From contig NZ_JAFICD010000001.1 of assembly GCF_017833525.1 (NCBI RefSeq), positions 1,550,001 to 1,614,000 on the forward strand: DNA of 64,000 bases, in the 5' to 3' direction. The DNA is from Duganella sp. 1411. Its GTDB lineage: Bacteria; Pseudomonadota; Gammaproteobacteria; Burkholderiales; Burkholderiaceae_D. Numbering within the stretch: the first letter of the stretch is position 1; each line of letters starts with the position of its first letter. The position numbers and the translations under genes were made by a program. A model generated the notes under the pieces. That model worked only from the letters and a program-made list of their open reading frames with translations. It had not been told where the DNA came from and made no database searches. Shown piece by piece: positions 16,371-24,980 of the stretch.

Positions 16371-17072
16371 TCACACGCCGGCGGTGCGCGACTGGCCGGT
16401 CTCCAGCATCTTGCGCGCCTCGACCGCCACTTGCTCCAGTTCCTCCGGCTTGGTGCGCTCCGCGCGCGGCGGCAGTATCAAGCCGCGCTTGACGGCCGGC
16501 CGCTCGCGGATCGCCGCCAGCCAGCGCCGCAGATGCGGCAGATCGTCGACCGGGATGCCGGTCCACTCATGGATATTGACCCACGCGAAATTGGCGATAT
16601 CGGCGATCGAATAATCGCCGGCCAGGTATTCGTTATCGGCCAGATGGCCATCGAGCACGCGGAACAGGCGCTTGCTCTCGCCCTGATAGCGGTCGATCGC
16701 CGGCTGGATCTTCTCCGGGAAGTAGCGGTAGAACACATTGGCCTGTCCCATCATCGGACCGACGCCGCCCATCTGGAACATCAGCCATTGCAGCACCTTG
16801 GAGCGGCCCTTGAAATCGGTCGGCATCAGCTCACCGGTTTTCTCCGCCAGATAAATCAGGATGGCGCCGGATTCGAACACGGCGAAATTATCTTCCGAAC
16901 GGTCGACGATGGCCGGGATGCGGCCGTTCGGATTGATCGCCAGGAACCACGGCTGCTTCTGCTCATTGGACGACAGGTCCAGCGCATGCAACGTGTAGGT
17001 CAATTCGAGCTCCTCGAGCGCGATGGAGATCTTGTGGCCGTTCGGCGTGGCGGCGGTATACAGGTCGATCAT
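16371..17072 (-). CDS. Glutathione S-transferase, YfcG/YghU-like
   Basis: This 233-residue cytosolic protein is of the Nu-class GST/disulfide-bond oxidoreductase type. The N-terminal thioredoxin-like half reads [20 protein letters not shown] with [11 protein letters not shown], the cis-Pro glutathione site, and [13 protein letters not shown]. The C-terminal helical half contains [11 protein letters not shown]. Members typically bind glutathione disulfide and act as disulfide reductases or peroxidases. The start at 17072 matches the family N-terminus; a longer frame upstream would add 33 unrelated residues. It converges with the CheR-like gene, whose stop is only 17 bp away. Confidence 0.9.
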   Translation of the reverse strand: MIDLYTAATPNGHKISIALEELELTYTLHALDLSSNEQKQPWFLAINPNGRIPAIVDRSEDNFAVFESGAILIYLAEKTGELMPTDFKGRSKVLQWLMFQMGGVGPMMGQANVFYRYFPEKIQPAIDRYQGESKRLFRVLDGHLADNEYLAGDYSIADIANFAWVNIHEWTGIPVDDLPHLRRWLAAIRERPAVKRGLILPPRAERTKPEELEQVAVEARKMLETGQSRTAGV

Positions 17073-17529
17073 TGTCTCTGCCTTAACTTGTTGTTTGTGT
17101 AAGCAGATAATAGCCCGATTTAAAAAGCGCTGCAGCGGCCGACGATAAAAGTCCGCCAACGGCACAGGCAAAAAAAAACCAGCGTCATCGTGAGATGAAA
17201 CTGGTCATAAAACGCTCGAGAGCGTGGGGATGGACGGTGTCCGGCGGCGATCGTGCCGCCTGAACGAAATTTGTGCCGGGCTGTGGGGTCCGGCAACCGG
17301 GCGCTCGGCTGAACCGCGCGCTATGGGTACTACTTTGCCAGTTATCGGCCAAGTCAGGCTTAGGACTTCATTAAGTCGAAAAATTAGGTAGGATGGTGCC
17401 GGTGTTTCAGGCCACCGGCGAGCCTGCTGAGTCGTGCTTTGTGAAATCCCGCGCCTGCTTGGGCGCGGCGACCAGCTGGAGCACGCTGGGACCAGCGAAC
17501 GCATAATAATCTTACAATATGACGGCCAA
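17073..17529. other. 457-bp gene-free region rich in hairpins; possible minus-strand noncoding RNA
   Basis: This lies between the divergent GST and YceI lipoprotein genes and no convincing protein was found. It contains several perfect stems: CCGCGCC/GGCGCGG at 17449-17468, GCCGGTG/CACCGGC at 17398-17419 and GGCGGC/GCCGCC at 17243-17260. A terminator-like hairpin with a U-run on the minus strand closes it at 17170-17205. A transcript running from about 17.5 kb down to 17.17 kb would end at this terminator without encoding anything recognisable. It was compared by eye with RNase P, tmRNA, 4.5S and 6S conserved blocks and matched none convincingly. Confidence 0.35.
17170..17205 (-). terminator. 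Rho-independent terminator (minus strand)
   Basis: On the minus strand a 12-bp stem with two mismatches (ACCAG outer, CATC/GATG inner, 4-nt loop) is followed directly by nine T residues. No gene on that strand ends just upstream of it, which is why an unannotated transcript is suspected. Confidence 0.6.
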
Positions 17530-18255
17530 ATGACGCCCTTCCATCACACACCAAAGACCACCTTGAACACCGCGCTGCGCGGGCTGACCGGCGCCGCATT
17601 CCTGTGCGCGCTGGCCGCCTGCTCGCAATGGGGCGCGCCCGCCGCGACGACGACGGCGCCGCCGGCCGCGCAGGCACCCGCCGCCACCGGGCCGGCCGCG
17701 AGCCAGGCTCCGGACGCCGGCGCCATTCTTCATATCGACAGCGCCGCATCGCTGATCGCCGTCACGGTGCGGCGCGGCGGCGTGTTGGCGCGGCTCGGAC
17801 ACGACCACGTGGTGGCCAGCCACGCGGTCACCGGCACGGTGGCGCCGGCGCAAAACCGCGCCGACTTCCAATTCCGGCTCGACCAGATGACTGTGGACGA
17901 AGCGGATCTGCGCCGCGCGGCCGGCCTGGAGACGCAGCCGTCGGCCGACGCCATCGACGGCACGCGGACCAACATGCTGACCAAGGTGCTCGACGCCGAG
18001 CGCTATCCGGTGGTGACGGTACACGCCGAACGCGGCGCGGCGGGCGCGCCGCTGCGGGTATCGATCACGCTGCACGGCGTCACGCGCGACTACGCGGTGC
18101 CGGCCGACCTGCGGGAAAACGACGGCGTGATGACGGTCAGCGGCACGCTCGAATTGAACCAAAGCGATTTCGGCCTGGTACCGTTCTCGGTGATGGGGGG
18201 CGCCATGGCCGTGCAGGACAAGATGGAACTGCGTTTCTCACTGCTAGCAAAATAA
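17530..18255 (+). CDS. YceI-family lipoprotein
   Basis: This 241-residue putative outer- or inner-membrane lipoprotein starts MTPFHHTPKTTLN. The signal peptide ends in a lipobox LCALAAC with the cysteine near residue 32, followed by an Ala/Pro/Thr-rich tether of about 40 residues. The rest matches the YceI lipocalin-like fold (ILHIDSAASLIAVTV, GLGH-like LARLGHDHVV, LRVSITLHGVTRDY, SQSDFG-like NQSDFGLVPFSV). YceI proteins bind isoprenoid or other hydrophobic ligands in the periplasm; the ligand here is unknown. A second, non-lipoprotein YceI gene lies at 62.2 kb. The stop codon abuts a long inverted repeat. Confidence 0.8.
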   Translation: MTPFHHTPKTTLNTALRGLTGAAFLCALAACSQWGAPAATTTAPPAAQAPAATGPAASQAPDAGAILHIDSAASLIAVTVRRGGVLARLGHDHVVASHAVTGTVAPAQNRADFQFRLDQMTVDEADLRRAAGLETQPSADAIDGTRTNMLTKVLDAERYPVVTVHAERGAAGAPLRVSITLHGVTRDYAVPADLRENDGVMTVSGTLELNQSDFGLVPFSVMGGAMAVQDKMELRFSLLAK

Positions 18256-18360
18256 CTCCAGGGTCAGGTCCACCATTTCTACACGAGCTCAACTTAAAAG
18301 CACATGAGCGTCGCGCCCACAGCTGGGTCCGTGTAGAAATGGTGGACCTGACCCCGGAGT
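18255..18360. repeat. 106-bp element with 31-bp terminal inverted repeats
   Basis: The arms at 18255-18285 and 18330-18360 are complementary over 31 bp with one mismatch; the core 25 bp, including GGGTCAGGTCCACC, are perfect. The inner 44 bp are not palindromic. The element starts at the last base of the YceI stop codon. It has the same architecture as the two elements at 29.1 and 29.8 kb and a similar GGGTCAGG/GGGTCAAG terminus, but a different arm sequence. It may be a REP/MITE-like mobile repeat that also acts as a terminator. Confidence 0.85.
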
Positions 18361-18361
18361 A

Positions 18362-18393
18362 AAAAAAAGGCCCGCAGCATGGAGCGCGGGCCG
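18362..18393 (-). terminator. Rho-independent terminator of the LysE-type gene
   Basis: On the minus strand a perfect 7-bp stem GGCCCGC/GCGGGCC (10-nt loop) is followed by eight T residues. It lies about 95 bp beyond the stop codon of the LysE-family gene on the same strand. Confidence 0.8.
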
Positions 18394-18488
18394 AAGGTTT
18401 TCAAATCGGGAGAGACTTGAAAGAGCAAGGCCAGTATGTCAACCCAGCATGACTGGATGATGACAATCGCCGCCGCGAACAAACTTTT

Positions 18489-19127
18489 TTAGCGGGCGAC
18501 GATCAGCCGCAAACCAAGTCCGACGAAAATCGTGCCCGCTACCCGGTCCATCCATTTGCCGGCGCCAGGGTGGCGGTTGATCCACGCGCCCACCGTGCCT
18601 GAAAAATACCCCAGCAGGCCGAACACCACCACGCCCTGCGCTGTGAACAGCACACCCAGTTGCGCCGTCTGCCAACTGGCGTCGCCCCGCTCGGCCACCA
18701 CGAATTGCGGCAGGAACGAGAGGAAAAACAGCACCACCTTGGGGTTGATGGCGTTGGCGAACAAGCCCTTGGCGAACAGCTGGCCCAGACTTTCATCGGG
18801 CAAGGCGGCGCCGTCGCCGCCATTCACGCGCGCGCCGCCGCTGCTGCGCAGGGCGCCGATGCCGAGCCAGATCAGATAGGCGCCACCCACCAGCTTCAGC
18901 GCGCCGAAGGCCAGCGGCGATGCCTTGATCAGCGCGCTCACGCCCAGCGCCGCCAGCACCGTGTGGCTCAGGCAACCCAGCGCGCAGCCCAGGCCGAATA
19001 CCAGCCCCCGGCGCCGGCCGCGCGACATGCCGATGCTGAGCACCATCAGGTTATCCGGCCCCGGCGATAAGGTGATCAGCAGCGCGGCGCCGAGAAAACC
19101 GATGAATTGTTCTGGAGTAATTAGCAT
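18489..19127 (-). CDS. LysE/RhtB-family amino-acid exporter
   Basis: This 212-residue inner-membrane protein has about six hydrophobic segments. The family signature is at the N-terminus: FLGAALLITLSPGPDNLMVL, then GLVFGLGCALGCLSHT and GGAYLIWLGIGALR. The central KGLFANAINPKVVLFFLSFL is a hallmark of RhtB/LysE exporters, which expel amino acids such as homoserine, threonine or lysine. The substrate cannot be assigned. The ATG at 19127 (MLITPEQFIGF) fits the family start; 28 extra upstream residues are possible but unlikely. It is divergent from the 7TM kinase. Confidence 0.9.
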   Translation of the reverse strand: MLITPEQFIGFLGAALLITLSPGPDNLMVLSIGMSRGRRRGLVFGLGCALGCLSHTVLAALGVSALIKASPLAFGALKLVGGAYLIWLGIGALRSSGGARVNGGDGAALPDESLGQLFAKGLFANAINPKVVLFFLSFLPQFVVAERGDASWQTAQLGVLFTAQGVVVFGLLGYFSGTVGAWINRHPGAGKWMDRVAGTIFVGLGLRLIVAR

Positions 19128-19235
19128 GGGCGCGGTTCCGATGAGAAAGGCGCCATCATAACCGTCCGATATCTTCGCTGCAATATTGCTAATGAGGGTT
19201 GCCCAGGACAACGGTCAAATTTTGCTTCCGGCGGG

Positions 19236-22196
19236 ATGTTCTCGTTTAAAATGAGCAAAAAACAATTCTCCAGCCCGGCAGCCTTCGGAACACCAATGAG
19301 TAAAACCAGCAAGATGTCCCACGCGCTCACCGTACTGGCCCGTCACGCCAGGCGCGACGCGTTGCTCTTGCTGTGCGCTGTCTTTTTCTTTTGGCAATGG
19401 CCGCCGGCCCTGGCCGCCGAGCCGCGCGCGCCCATCGCGCTGACCACGTCCGGCGACAGCGTCGACCTCGCCAAAGCAGGCCAACTGTATGTGGACGAGG
19501 GCCAGCCCTACCCGTCCACGGCCGCCGGACTGCCGGCGATGGTCGCCGGCCTCAAACCGGCCCGCGCGGTCGATCTGCTCGGCGGCAGCTACTGGCTGGT
19601 GGCAGAGCTGCGCAACGACAGCCGCCACTCGGCCTGGGTGATCGATCCGAACGACACGCTGATCGACATGGTCGATATCCAGATCTACGGCGAGGACGGC
19701 AGCGTGCGCCAGATGCTGACCGGGTACCGCCAGCCCCACTCCTACCTGCTGCACTACGGTAAGGATGTCGATCTGCAACCCGGCCAGCGCTACCAGGTGC
19801 TGATCCGCTTCTCCAGCCCGTACTACGCGCGCACGCCGGTGTTCTCGGTGCTGCCGCGCGCCGCCTACCAGCAGCTGGTCGCGCGCGAGAACGTGCTGAT
19901 CATCGGTTCCATCGGCGCGCTGTTCGCGCTGACCGTGTTCAATTTCTTCATCTATTCGATCACGCGCGACCGCTCCTCGCTCTATTACTCGCTGTATGTG
20001 CTGTGCTACGCGGTCGCCTGGGGCATGACGTTCCACCTGTCGGCCGACCTGTTCAACTGGCACAACCTGCACTGGCATTACGTGCCGTTCTTCCTGCTGC
20101 CGGTTCTGAGCACGCTGTTCTACACCACCTTCCTGCGCCTGAAGGAATACGCGCCGCGCCTGTATAAGCTGAGCCGCGTGAACATCGTGCTGCCGCTGCT
20201 GACCTTGCCGAGCTGCTTCTTCTTCCTCAGCTACGCCCACACCATCGCCACCGTCGTCATCACGATCTGGATGACGATGGCGCTCACCAGCGGCATCGTG
20301 GTGTGGCGCCGCGGCTACCAGCCGGCGCGCTTCTTCGTGCTCGGCTTCGTCGCGCTGATGGTGCCCGGCCTGCTGATCCTGCCGGCCAACGTCGGCCTGA
20401 TCCCGGCGATGGTGACCAACGCCCAGCTGTTCACCTTGCTCGGCGGCACGCTCGACGGCGTGCTGCTGGCGTTCGCGCTGGCCGACCAGATCCGGCTGCT
20501 GCGCAACACGCTCGAACAGCGCGTGCAGGAGCGCACCGCGCAGCTGACCGAGGCCAAGGAGCACGCCGAGGTGGTCAGCCGCCACCGCATCGATTTCCTG
20601 TCGGCGATGAGCCACGACATCCGCACGCCGCTGGCCGGCGTGATCGGCATGATCAAGTTCGCCATGCGCGACCAGTCGGTGCGCGGGCGGACCGAGGAAT
20701 ACCTGCGCATCGGCCTGCAAAACAGCGAATCGCTGCTGGCCATCCTCAACGACATCCTCGACTTTTCCAAGATCGACGCCGGCCGCCTGTCGATCGAGAC
20801 GGTGGACTTCGACCTGATCGCGCTGATCGACGACGCGCTCGGCATCCTGCAAGGCCAGGCCGACGCCAAGAGCCTGCTGCTGCGCAGCGACCTGGCGCTG
20901 GACCTGCCGCGCTACGTGCGCGGCGACCCGACCCGGCTGCGCCAGATCCTGCTCAATTTGCTGGGCAACGCCATCAAGTTCACCGACCGCGGCGAGGTGC
21001 GGCTCGACGCCTCCGCCATGCAGACCGCCGACGGCCGCGCCAGCATCTGCTTCGACGTCACCGACACCGGCCCCGGCATCCCGGCCGACACCTTGCCGCG
21101 CCTGTTCCAGAAGTTCGAGCAGGCCGACCACTCGACCACGCGCCGCTACGGCGGCACCGGCCTCGGCTTGGCCATCTGTAAGGAGCTGGCGGAGCTGATG
21201 GGCGGCTCGATCGGTGCCGAAAGCCGGGTCGGCGTCGGCTCCACGTTCAGCGTGACGCTGCCACTGGCGCTGGGCGCGGAACCGGCCGCCGACCCGTTCA
21301 ACCTGCCGCGCAAGGAGCACCACGCCTACCGCCTGCGCGTGCTGTGCGCCGAGGACGTGCGTACCAACCAGATCATCGTCAGCACGCTGCTGGAGAACAT
21401 GGGCCACGACATCCGCATCGTCGAAAACGGCCTGCAGGCGCTGCACGCGCTGAGCACGGCCGCCTACGACCTGGTGCTGATGGACGGGCGCATGCCGATG
21501 ATGGACGGCGAACAGGCCGCGCGCCTGATCCGCGACGGCGGCAGCGAGGACTACAAGGTGCTCGACCCGGGCATCCCCATCATCGCGCTGACGGCCAACG
21601 CCAGCGACCATGACCGCGCGCGCTATCTGGCCGTCGGCATGGACGGCTTCCTCAGCAAGCCGGTCGACGAGCGCCTGCTGTACGACCAGATCGAGAAGAT
21701 CATCGCCCTGCACCTGAGCCGCGGCCGTCCGCTGCGGGCCACCGACGCGGCGCAACTGGCCGCCGCGCGCAACGAGGCGCTGGACCAGCAGTTCGGCGTC
21801 GAGCCGGACGCGCACGTGGAAGGCGCGCGCGCCACCGATCCGGCGGCCGTGCAAATCATGCCGCTGGCCGGGATGTCGCACAAGCACATGCAGCGCATCA
21901 CGCAAGCCTTCCTGGAGGAAGCGCCACGGCGCATGGAGACCGCGCGCGCCGCCGTCATCGCCGGCAACACCGGCGCGGCGGCGGCCGCCATCCACGCCCT
22001 CAAGGGCAGCGCCGGCTACCTGAGCTCCACCCACCTGCACACGCTGTGCAGCGAGATGGAGTCGGCCGCCGCCGCCGGCCAGCTGGTCGAGGTGGCCGAC
22101 ATGCTGCCGGACGTCGAGGCCGCGCTGCACAAGGCTTGCTGCGACCTGCGCACGGCCGTCGACAACGCCAGGGCGCCGGACGTCAGCAGCGCCTAG
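19236..22196 (+). CDS. 7TMR-DISM hybrid sensor histidine kinase with receiver and HPt
   Basis: This 986-residue kinase has a signal segment (about 42-62), a periplasmic 7TMR-DISM extracellular domain (about 70-215) and seven membrane helices (about 220-420). HisKA follows with MSHDIRTPLAG (His460), then HATPase_c (DTGPG, GGTGLGLAI), a receiver (Asp750 in LMDGRMPMMDG) and a C-terminal HPt with HALKGSAGYLSS (His920). 7TMR-DISM domains sense carbohydrates or other small molecules; this ligand is unknown. All relay residues are present. Numbering uses the ATG at 19236; an ATG at 19296 (MSKTSKMSH) is also plausible. No partner regulator is adjacent, so the HPt probably passes phosphate to a distant regulator. 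Confidence 0.92.
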   Translation: MFSFKMSKKQFSSPAAFGTPMSKTSKMSHALTVLARHARRDALLLLCAVFFFWQWPPALAAEPRAPIALTTSGDSVDLAKAGQLYVDEGQPYPSTAAGLPAMVAGLKPARAVDLLGGSYWLVAELRNDSRHSAWVIDPNDTLIDMVDIQIYGEDGSVRQMLTGYRQPHSYLLHYGKDVDLQPGQRYQVLIRFSSPYYARTPVFSVLPRAAYQQLVARENVLIIGSIGALFALTVFNFFIYSITRDRSSLYYSLYVLCYAVAWGMTFHLSADLFNWHNLHWHYVPFFLLPVLSTLFYTTFLRLKEYAPRLYKLSRVNIVLPLLTLPSCFFFLSYAHTIATVVITIWMTMALTSGIVVWRRGYQPARFFVLGFVALMVPGLLILPANVGLIPAMVTNAQLFTLLGGTLDGVLLAFALADQIRLLRNTLEQRVQERTAQLTEAKEHAEVVSRHRIDFLSAMSHDIRTPLAGVIGMIKFAMRDQSVRGRTEEYLRIGLQNSESLLAILNDILDFSKIDAGRLSIETVDFDLIALIDDALGILQGQADAKSLLLRSDLALDLPRYVRGDPTRLRQILLNLLGNAIKFTDRGEVRLDASAMQTADGRASICFDVTDTGPGIPADTLPRLFQKFEQADHSTTRRYGGTGLGLAICKELAELMGGSIGAESRVGVGSTFSVTLPLALGAEPAADPFNLPRKEHHAYRLRVLCAEDVRTNQIIVSTLLENMGHDIRIVENGLQALHALSTAAYDLVLMDGRMPMMDGEQAARLIRDGGSEDYKVLDPGIPIIALTANASDHDRARYLAVGMDGFLSKPVDERLLYDQIEKIIALHLSRGRPLRATDAAQLAAARNEALDQQFGVEPDAHVEGARATDPAAVQIMPLAGMSHKHMQRITQAFLEEAPRRMETARAAVIAGNTGAAAAAIHALKGSAGYLSSTHLHTLCSEMESAAAAGQLVEVADMLPDVEAALHKACCDLRTAVDNARAPDVSSA

Positions 22197-22218
22197 CGGC
22201 GGGGACTGGCGGAACGGG

Positions 22219-22641
22219 TTAGTCCTTCAGCTCGGCCGGCACCTTGCCGCCGTTTTCCGCCAGCTTGATCATCACCTGCTTGTGCAACCAGATATTCATC
22301 GTCGCCGAATCGTTTTTGTCGCCGGTGTAATGCAGCTCGTCGGCGAGCTCCTTGCGCGAAGCGAGGCTGCTGTCCAGATTGAGCAGCTTGAGCAGGTCGA
22401 CGATGGAGGTGCGCCAGTTCAGCGGCTGCGCATTTTGCTGCTGCATCGTGGTGAGGATCGCCTCGACGTCGACCACCGGCATGACCGGTGTGGCGGCCTG
22501 CTGTGGCGCCGGCGCCGGCGCGGCGGCCGCCGCTGGGGCTGGTGCGGCTGAGGTTGGAGCGGCCGGCGCGGTGCCCGCTTGGGCGGCCTCCGGCTTGGAA
22601 CCGGGGAAAATCTTGTGGAAGATATTGCTGAGTATGCCCAT
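22219..22641 (-). CDS. DUF3597 domain protein
   Basis: This 140-residue protein starts MGILSNIFHKIFPG. An Ala/Pro-rich linker (about 20-55) is followed by the conserved helical C-terminal region (VDVEAILTTM, LNWRTSIVDLLKLLNLDSS, ELHYTGDKNDSATMNIWLH). It matches the uncharacterised DUF3597 family, which shares a fold with peptidoglycan-binding/LysM-associated YgaU-like proteins in some bacteria; function is unknown. The SD AAAGGAT lies 6 bp before the ATG. A frame continuing upstream through the flavoprotein gene is an artefact. Confidence 0.85.
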   Translation of the reverse strand: MGILSNIFHKIFPGSKPEAAQAGTAPAAPTSAAPAPAAAAAPAPAPQQAATPVMPVVDVEAILTTMQQQNAQPLNWRTSIVDLLKLLNLDSSLASRKELADELHYTGDKNDSATMNIWLHKQVMIKLAENGGKVPAELKD

Positions 22642-22718
22642 GGTGTATCCTTTCAAGGTTATAAAAATATAGACCGCGTTCGACGCGCTCCGTTCCGTTG
22701 CATCGCCCTGCTTCGTGC

Positions 22719-23801
22719 TTACTTCGGCCTTGCCGGCGGCACGCCCGCGTCCGGCTTGCTCAGCGTGCCGGCGCGCAGCTGCCCCACCGCCACCGCGACC
22801 GCGCTGGCGACGTTGCGCACCTCCCGCTGGAACGCCTCGTCCCGGTCGAGCGCCTGGTGGCTCTCCGCATACGATTCGTAATAGCCGACATAGCGATCCA
22901 GCGCCGACTGCTTGCCGGCGTCGATCAGCCCCATCCAGTCCAGCCAATCGGCCAGGCCGCGCCGCACACCTTCGATGCCGGCCACGTCGCCATGCACCAC
23001 CAGCCCGTAGGCGCGGCCGGCCAGATGCTTGGGATAGTCCCAGCCGGCCAGCTCCAGCGCCTTGGCCTCGGCCGCCTTCTTGCCGTGCGTGGTGGTCGGA
23101 TCGGGATTGCCGCCGTCCGCGCACACCAATCGGTCGATCATCAGCTTGAGCACCGACGGCGTTTGATACCAGTAGGTCGGCGTCATGATGATGACGCCGT
23201 GCGCGGCGACCCATTTTTCGTAGATCTCCGCCATCCAGTCGCTGGTCTGGCGCGCGCCGTGGTTGGGATAGCAGCTGCACGGCCAATGACACAAAGGCAT
23301 CGCCGTCGACACGCATCCCTTGCACGGATGGATATGCAGGTCGTAGCTGGAGGTGAGCAGGCTCAGGTCCAGCAGATCGCTGTCGATGTCGGACTCGGCC
23401 AGCGTCTCGCGCGCCCACTTCGTCATGCGATAGGTTTTGGAGATCTCGCCCGGGCAAGTGCCGTCGTTGCGCGCCGATCCGTTGATGAGCAGCACGCGCG
23501 AACGGGTGCGCGCATCCTTCTGGGTCCGCTCGGCGGCCAGCAGGCGGTCGCGGGTGGCCTTCCACTCGACCGACAGATCGTAGCCGGGATCGGCGAATTC
23601 GGCGCCCGCCTTTTGCGTCACGGGCGCCTTGCGTCCGGCATGATAGTTACTCCAGGCGACCTCCTCGACCTGCGCCAACGCGCCCGCCACCGCGCCGAAC
23701 GACGGATCGTGGAACGATTGCATGAAACGCAGACGGAATTCGTCGCGGCCTAGCGGCTCCGGGGCCTGCCCGGCGCGAATCTCGGGAATGTGGTCGGTCA
23801 T
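22719..23801 (-). CDS. Flavodoxin-fold NAD(P)H-dependent oxidoreductase with a Cys cluster
   Basis: This 360-residue protein has a ~100-residue N-terminal extension of unknown function. A flavodoxin-like FMN-binding domain follows, with phosphate loop LLINGSARNDGTCPGE and the second loop TPTYWYQTPSVLKLMIDR. Between them sits a cysteine-rich stretch, CKGCVSTAMPLCHWPCSC, of the form CX2CX7CX3CXC. This recalls iron-sulfur flavoproteins, though the spacing is not the classic compact motif. It probably reduces quinones, azo or nitro compounds, or a metal. The SD AGGAGA lies before the ATG at 23801. Flavin binding is fairly sure; an iron-sulfur cluster is only a possibility. Confidence 0.75.
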   Translation of the reverse strand: MTDHIPEIRAGQAPEPLGRDEFRLRFMQSFHDPSFGAVAGALAQVEEVAWSNYHAGRKAPVTQKAGAEFADPGYDLSVEWKATRDRLLAAERTQKDARTRSRVLLINGSARNDGTCPGEISKTYRMTKWARETLAESDIDSDLLDLSLLTSSYDLHIHPCKGCVSTAMPLCHWPCSCYPNHGARQTSDWMAEIYEKWVAAHGVIIMTPTYWYQTPSVLKLMIDRLVCADGGNPDPTTTHGKKAAEAKALELAGWDYPKHLAGRAYGLVVHGDVAGIEGVRRGLADWLDWMGLIDAGKQSALDRYVGYYESYAESHQALDRDEAFQREVRNVASAVAVAVGQLRAGTLSKPDAGVPPARPK

Positions 23802-24024
23802 GGATGTCTCCTGGAGAAGGACGAGCTTGCCACGAAAGGCGCCGCCCGTCGGTGCGCGGACGAACGTTCCATGCCGAACATAGGGTGTCTGCCATGTCGA
23901 AAGTTTCCCTCCGTGCACTCCTACATCGCCTCGGGATGTGCGCCTACTCGCTGAACCGTTCGGGCGGCTTAGGATAGCAACTCAGGGAAGGACAATGTCT
24001 TCCCTCTTTCAAAGGAGAAGCATC

Positions 24025-24342
24025 ATGAGCCAACCGAACAAACCTAGCGAAAAAGGGTTCAAACCCGGTGCCAACATGCCGCACGACGGTTACGATCCCG
24101 AGCGCGATGGCATGTCGGAGAGTGGCAACCACGCCGTCGGACATCCGGGCAACGACACGCCGCACGTGAACGAGCAGCACGGCCGCGCGCCGGCCCGTTC
24201 CGAGCAGAGCCTGCGCCAGGGCAACCTGAGCCGGAGTTACCAGGACAGCAAGCAGGATGCCGCCGCCGCCGCCGCCCAAACCACGCACCGCGACCGCGCG
24301 GCCGGCGCCCGGGGCGACAACAGCAGCGACACCAACCGCTAA
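24025..24342 (+). CDS. Small hydrophilic, disordered protein of unknown function
   Basis: The gene encodes 105 residues with no hydrophobic segment. It is rich in Asn, Gln, Ser, Gly, His and Asp (MSQPNKPSEKGFKPG, HDGYDPERDGM, GNDTPHVNEQHGRAP). The composition resembles stress-associated disordered proteins such as hydrophilins, but no family is recognised. A strong SD AAAGGAGAAG sits 5 bp before the ATG at 24025, which supports expression. It stands alone between a divergent flavoprotein gene and the XRE-cupin regulator. Confidence 0.7.
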   Translation: MSQPNKPSEKGFKPGANMPHDGYDPERDGMSESGNHAVGHPGNDTPHVNEQHGRAPARSEQSLRQGNLSRSYQDSKQDAAAAAAQTTHRDRAAGARGDNSSDTNR

Positions 24343-24361
24343 GCGGACGATATCTATTCCA

Positions 24362-24400
24362 GTTTAGTGGACATGGATTTCCTGTAAAATGGAAATCCAT
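24362..24400 (+). promoter_or_regulatory. Promoter plus perfect palindrome at the XRE-cupin start; likely leaderless and autoregulated
   Basis: A perfect 10-bp inverted repeat, ATGGATTTCC (24373-24382) and GGAAATCCAT (24391-24400), brackets a -10-like TAAAAT at 24385-24390. A weak -35-like TTTAGT lies at 24363-24368 with a 16-bp spacer. The right arm contains the start codon (24399). Transcription would begin about 8 bp after the -10, at the ATG itself, so the mRNA is probably leaderless. The palindrome is the natural candidate operator for the regulator it precedes. Confidence 0.6.
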
Positions 24401-24980
24401 GGATATCAATTTTTTGATCGCCCGCCGCGTGCGGGAATTGCGCGATGCGCAAAATTTATCGCTCGACGCGCTGGCGGCGCGCAGCAATGTCGGCCGCTCG
24501 ACGATTTCGCTGATCGAGCGCGGTGAAAGCAGCCCCACCGCCGCCGTGCTGGATAAACTGGCCAGCGCGCTGGGCGTGGCGCTGGCCAGCCTGTTCGAGG
24601 ACAAGGCCGAGCCGGCGGCGCAACCGTCGCCGGTGGCGCGCGTGGCCGACCAGCCGGTATGGACCGACCCCGCCTCCGGCTACACCCGGCGCAGCCTGTC
24701 GCCCGCCGCCCCCTCTCCCCTGCAACTGGTCGACGTGATCTTCCCCCCGGGACAGCGCGTGGCCTACGACAGCGCGCCGCACGGCGCCGACATCCACCAG
24801 CAAATCTGGATCATCGAAGGCACGATGGACATCGGCGTGGGCGACCAGCAATGGCGGCTGCGCGCCGGCGACACGCTCGCCATGCGGCTCGAACGCCACA
24901 TCGTCTATTTCAACCCGACGGCGGAACGCGCGCGCTACCTGGTCGCGCTGACCTCCCAGCCCGCGACGAGGAGAACCTGA
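24399..24980 (+). CDS. XRE-family transcriptional regulator with C-terminal cupin domain
   Basis: This 193-residue DNA-binding regulator has an N-terminal HTH_3 (about 8-62: VRELRDAQNLSLDALAARS, VGRSTISLIERGESSPT) and a C-terminal cupin (about 110-185: VIFPPGQRVAYDS, IHQQIWIIEGTMDIGVGDQ, RLRAGDTLAM). Such proteins usually repress or activate adjacent metabolic genes after binding a small effector in the cupin. The gene has no Shine-Dalgarno, in keeping with a leaderless transcript. Its TGA overlaps the ATG of the downstream GNAT gene, so that acetyltransferase is the likely regulated partner. Confidence 0.9.
   Translation: MDINFLIARRVRELRDAQNLSLDALAARSNVGRSTISLIERGESSPTAAVLDKLASALGVALASLFEDKAEPAAQPSPVARVADQPVWTDPASGYTRRSLSPAAPSPLQLVDVIFPPGQRVAYDSAPHGADIHQQIWIIEGTMDIGVGDQQWRLRAGDTLAMRLERHIVYFNPTAERARYLVALTSQPATRRT

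Noticed and set aside
17205..17504. 99-codon minus-strand open frame in the gene-free stretch
   Set aside because: Arg/Ser/Pro-rich composition, no ribosome-binding site or conserved pattern; hairpins explain the region better.
19215..22130. 971-codon minus-strand open frame
   Set aside because: Antisense to the 7TM hybrid kinase; composition is that of a shadow frame.
22642..23565. Fusion of the flavoprotein and DUF3597 in one frame
   Set aside because: The open frame running into DUF3597 is a shifted reading of the flavoprotein gene; DUF3597 has its own Shine-Dalgarno and family start at 22641.
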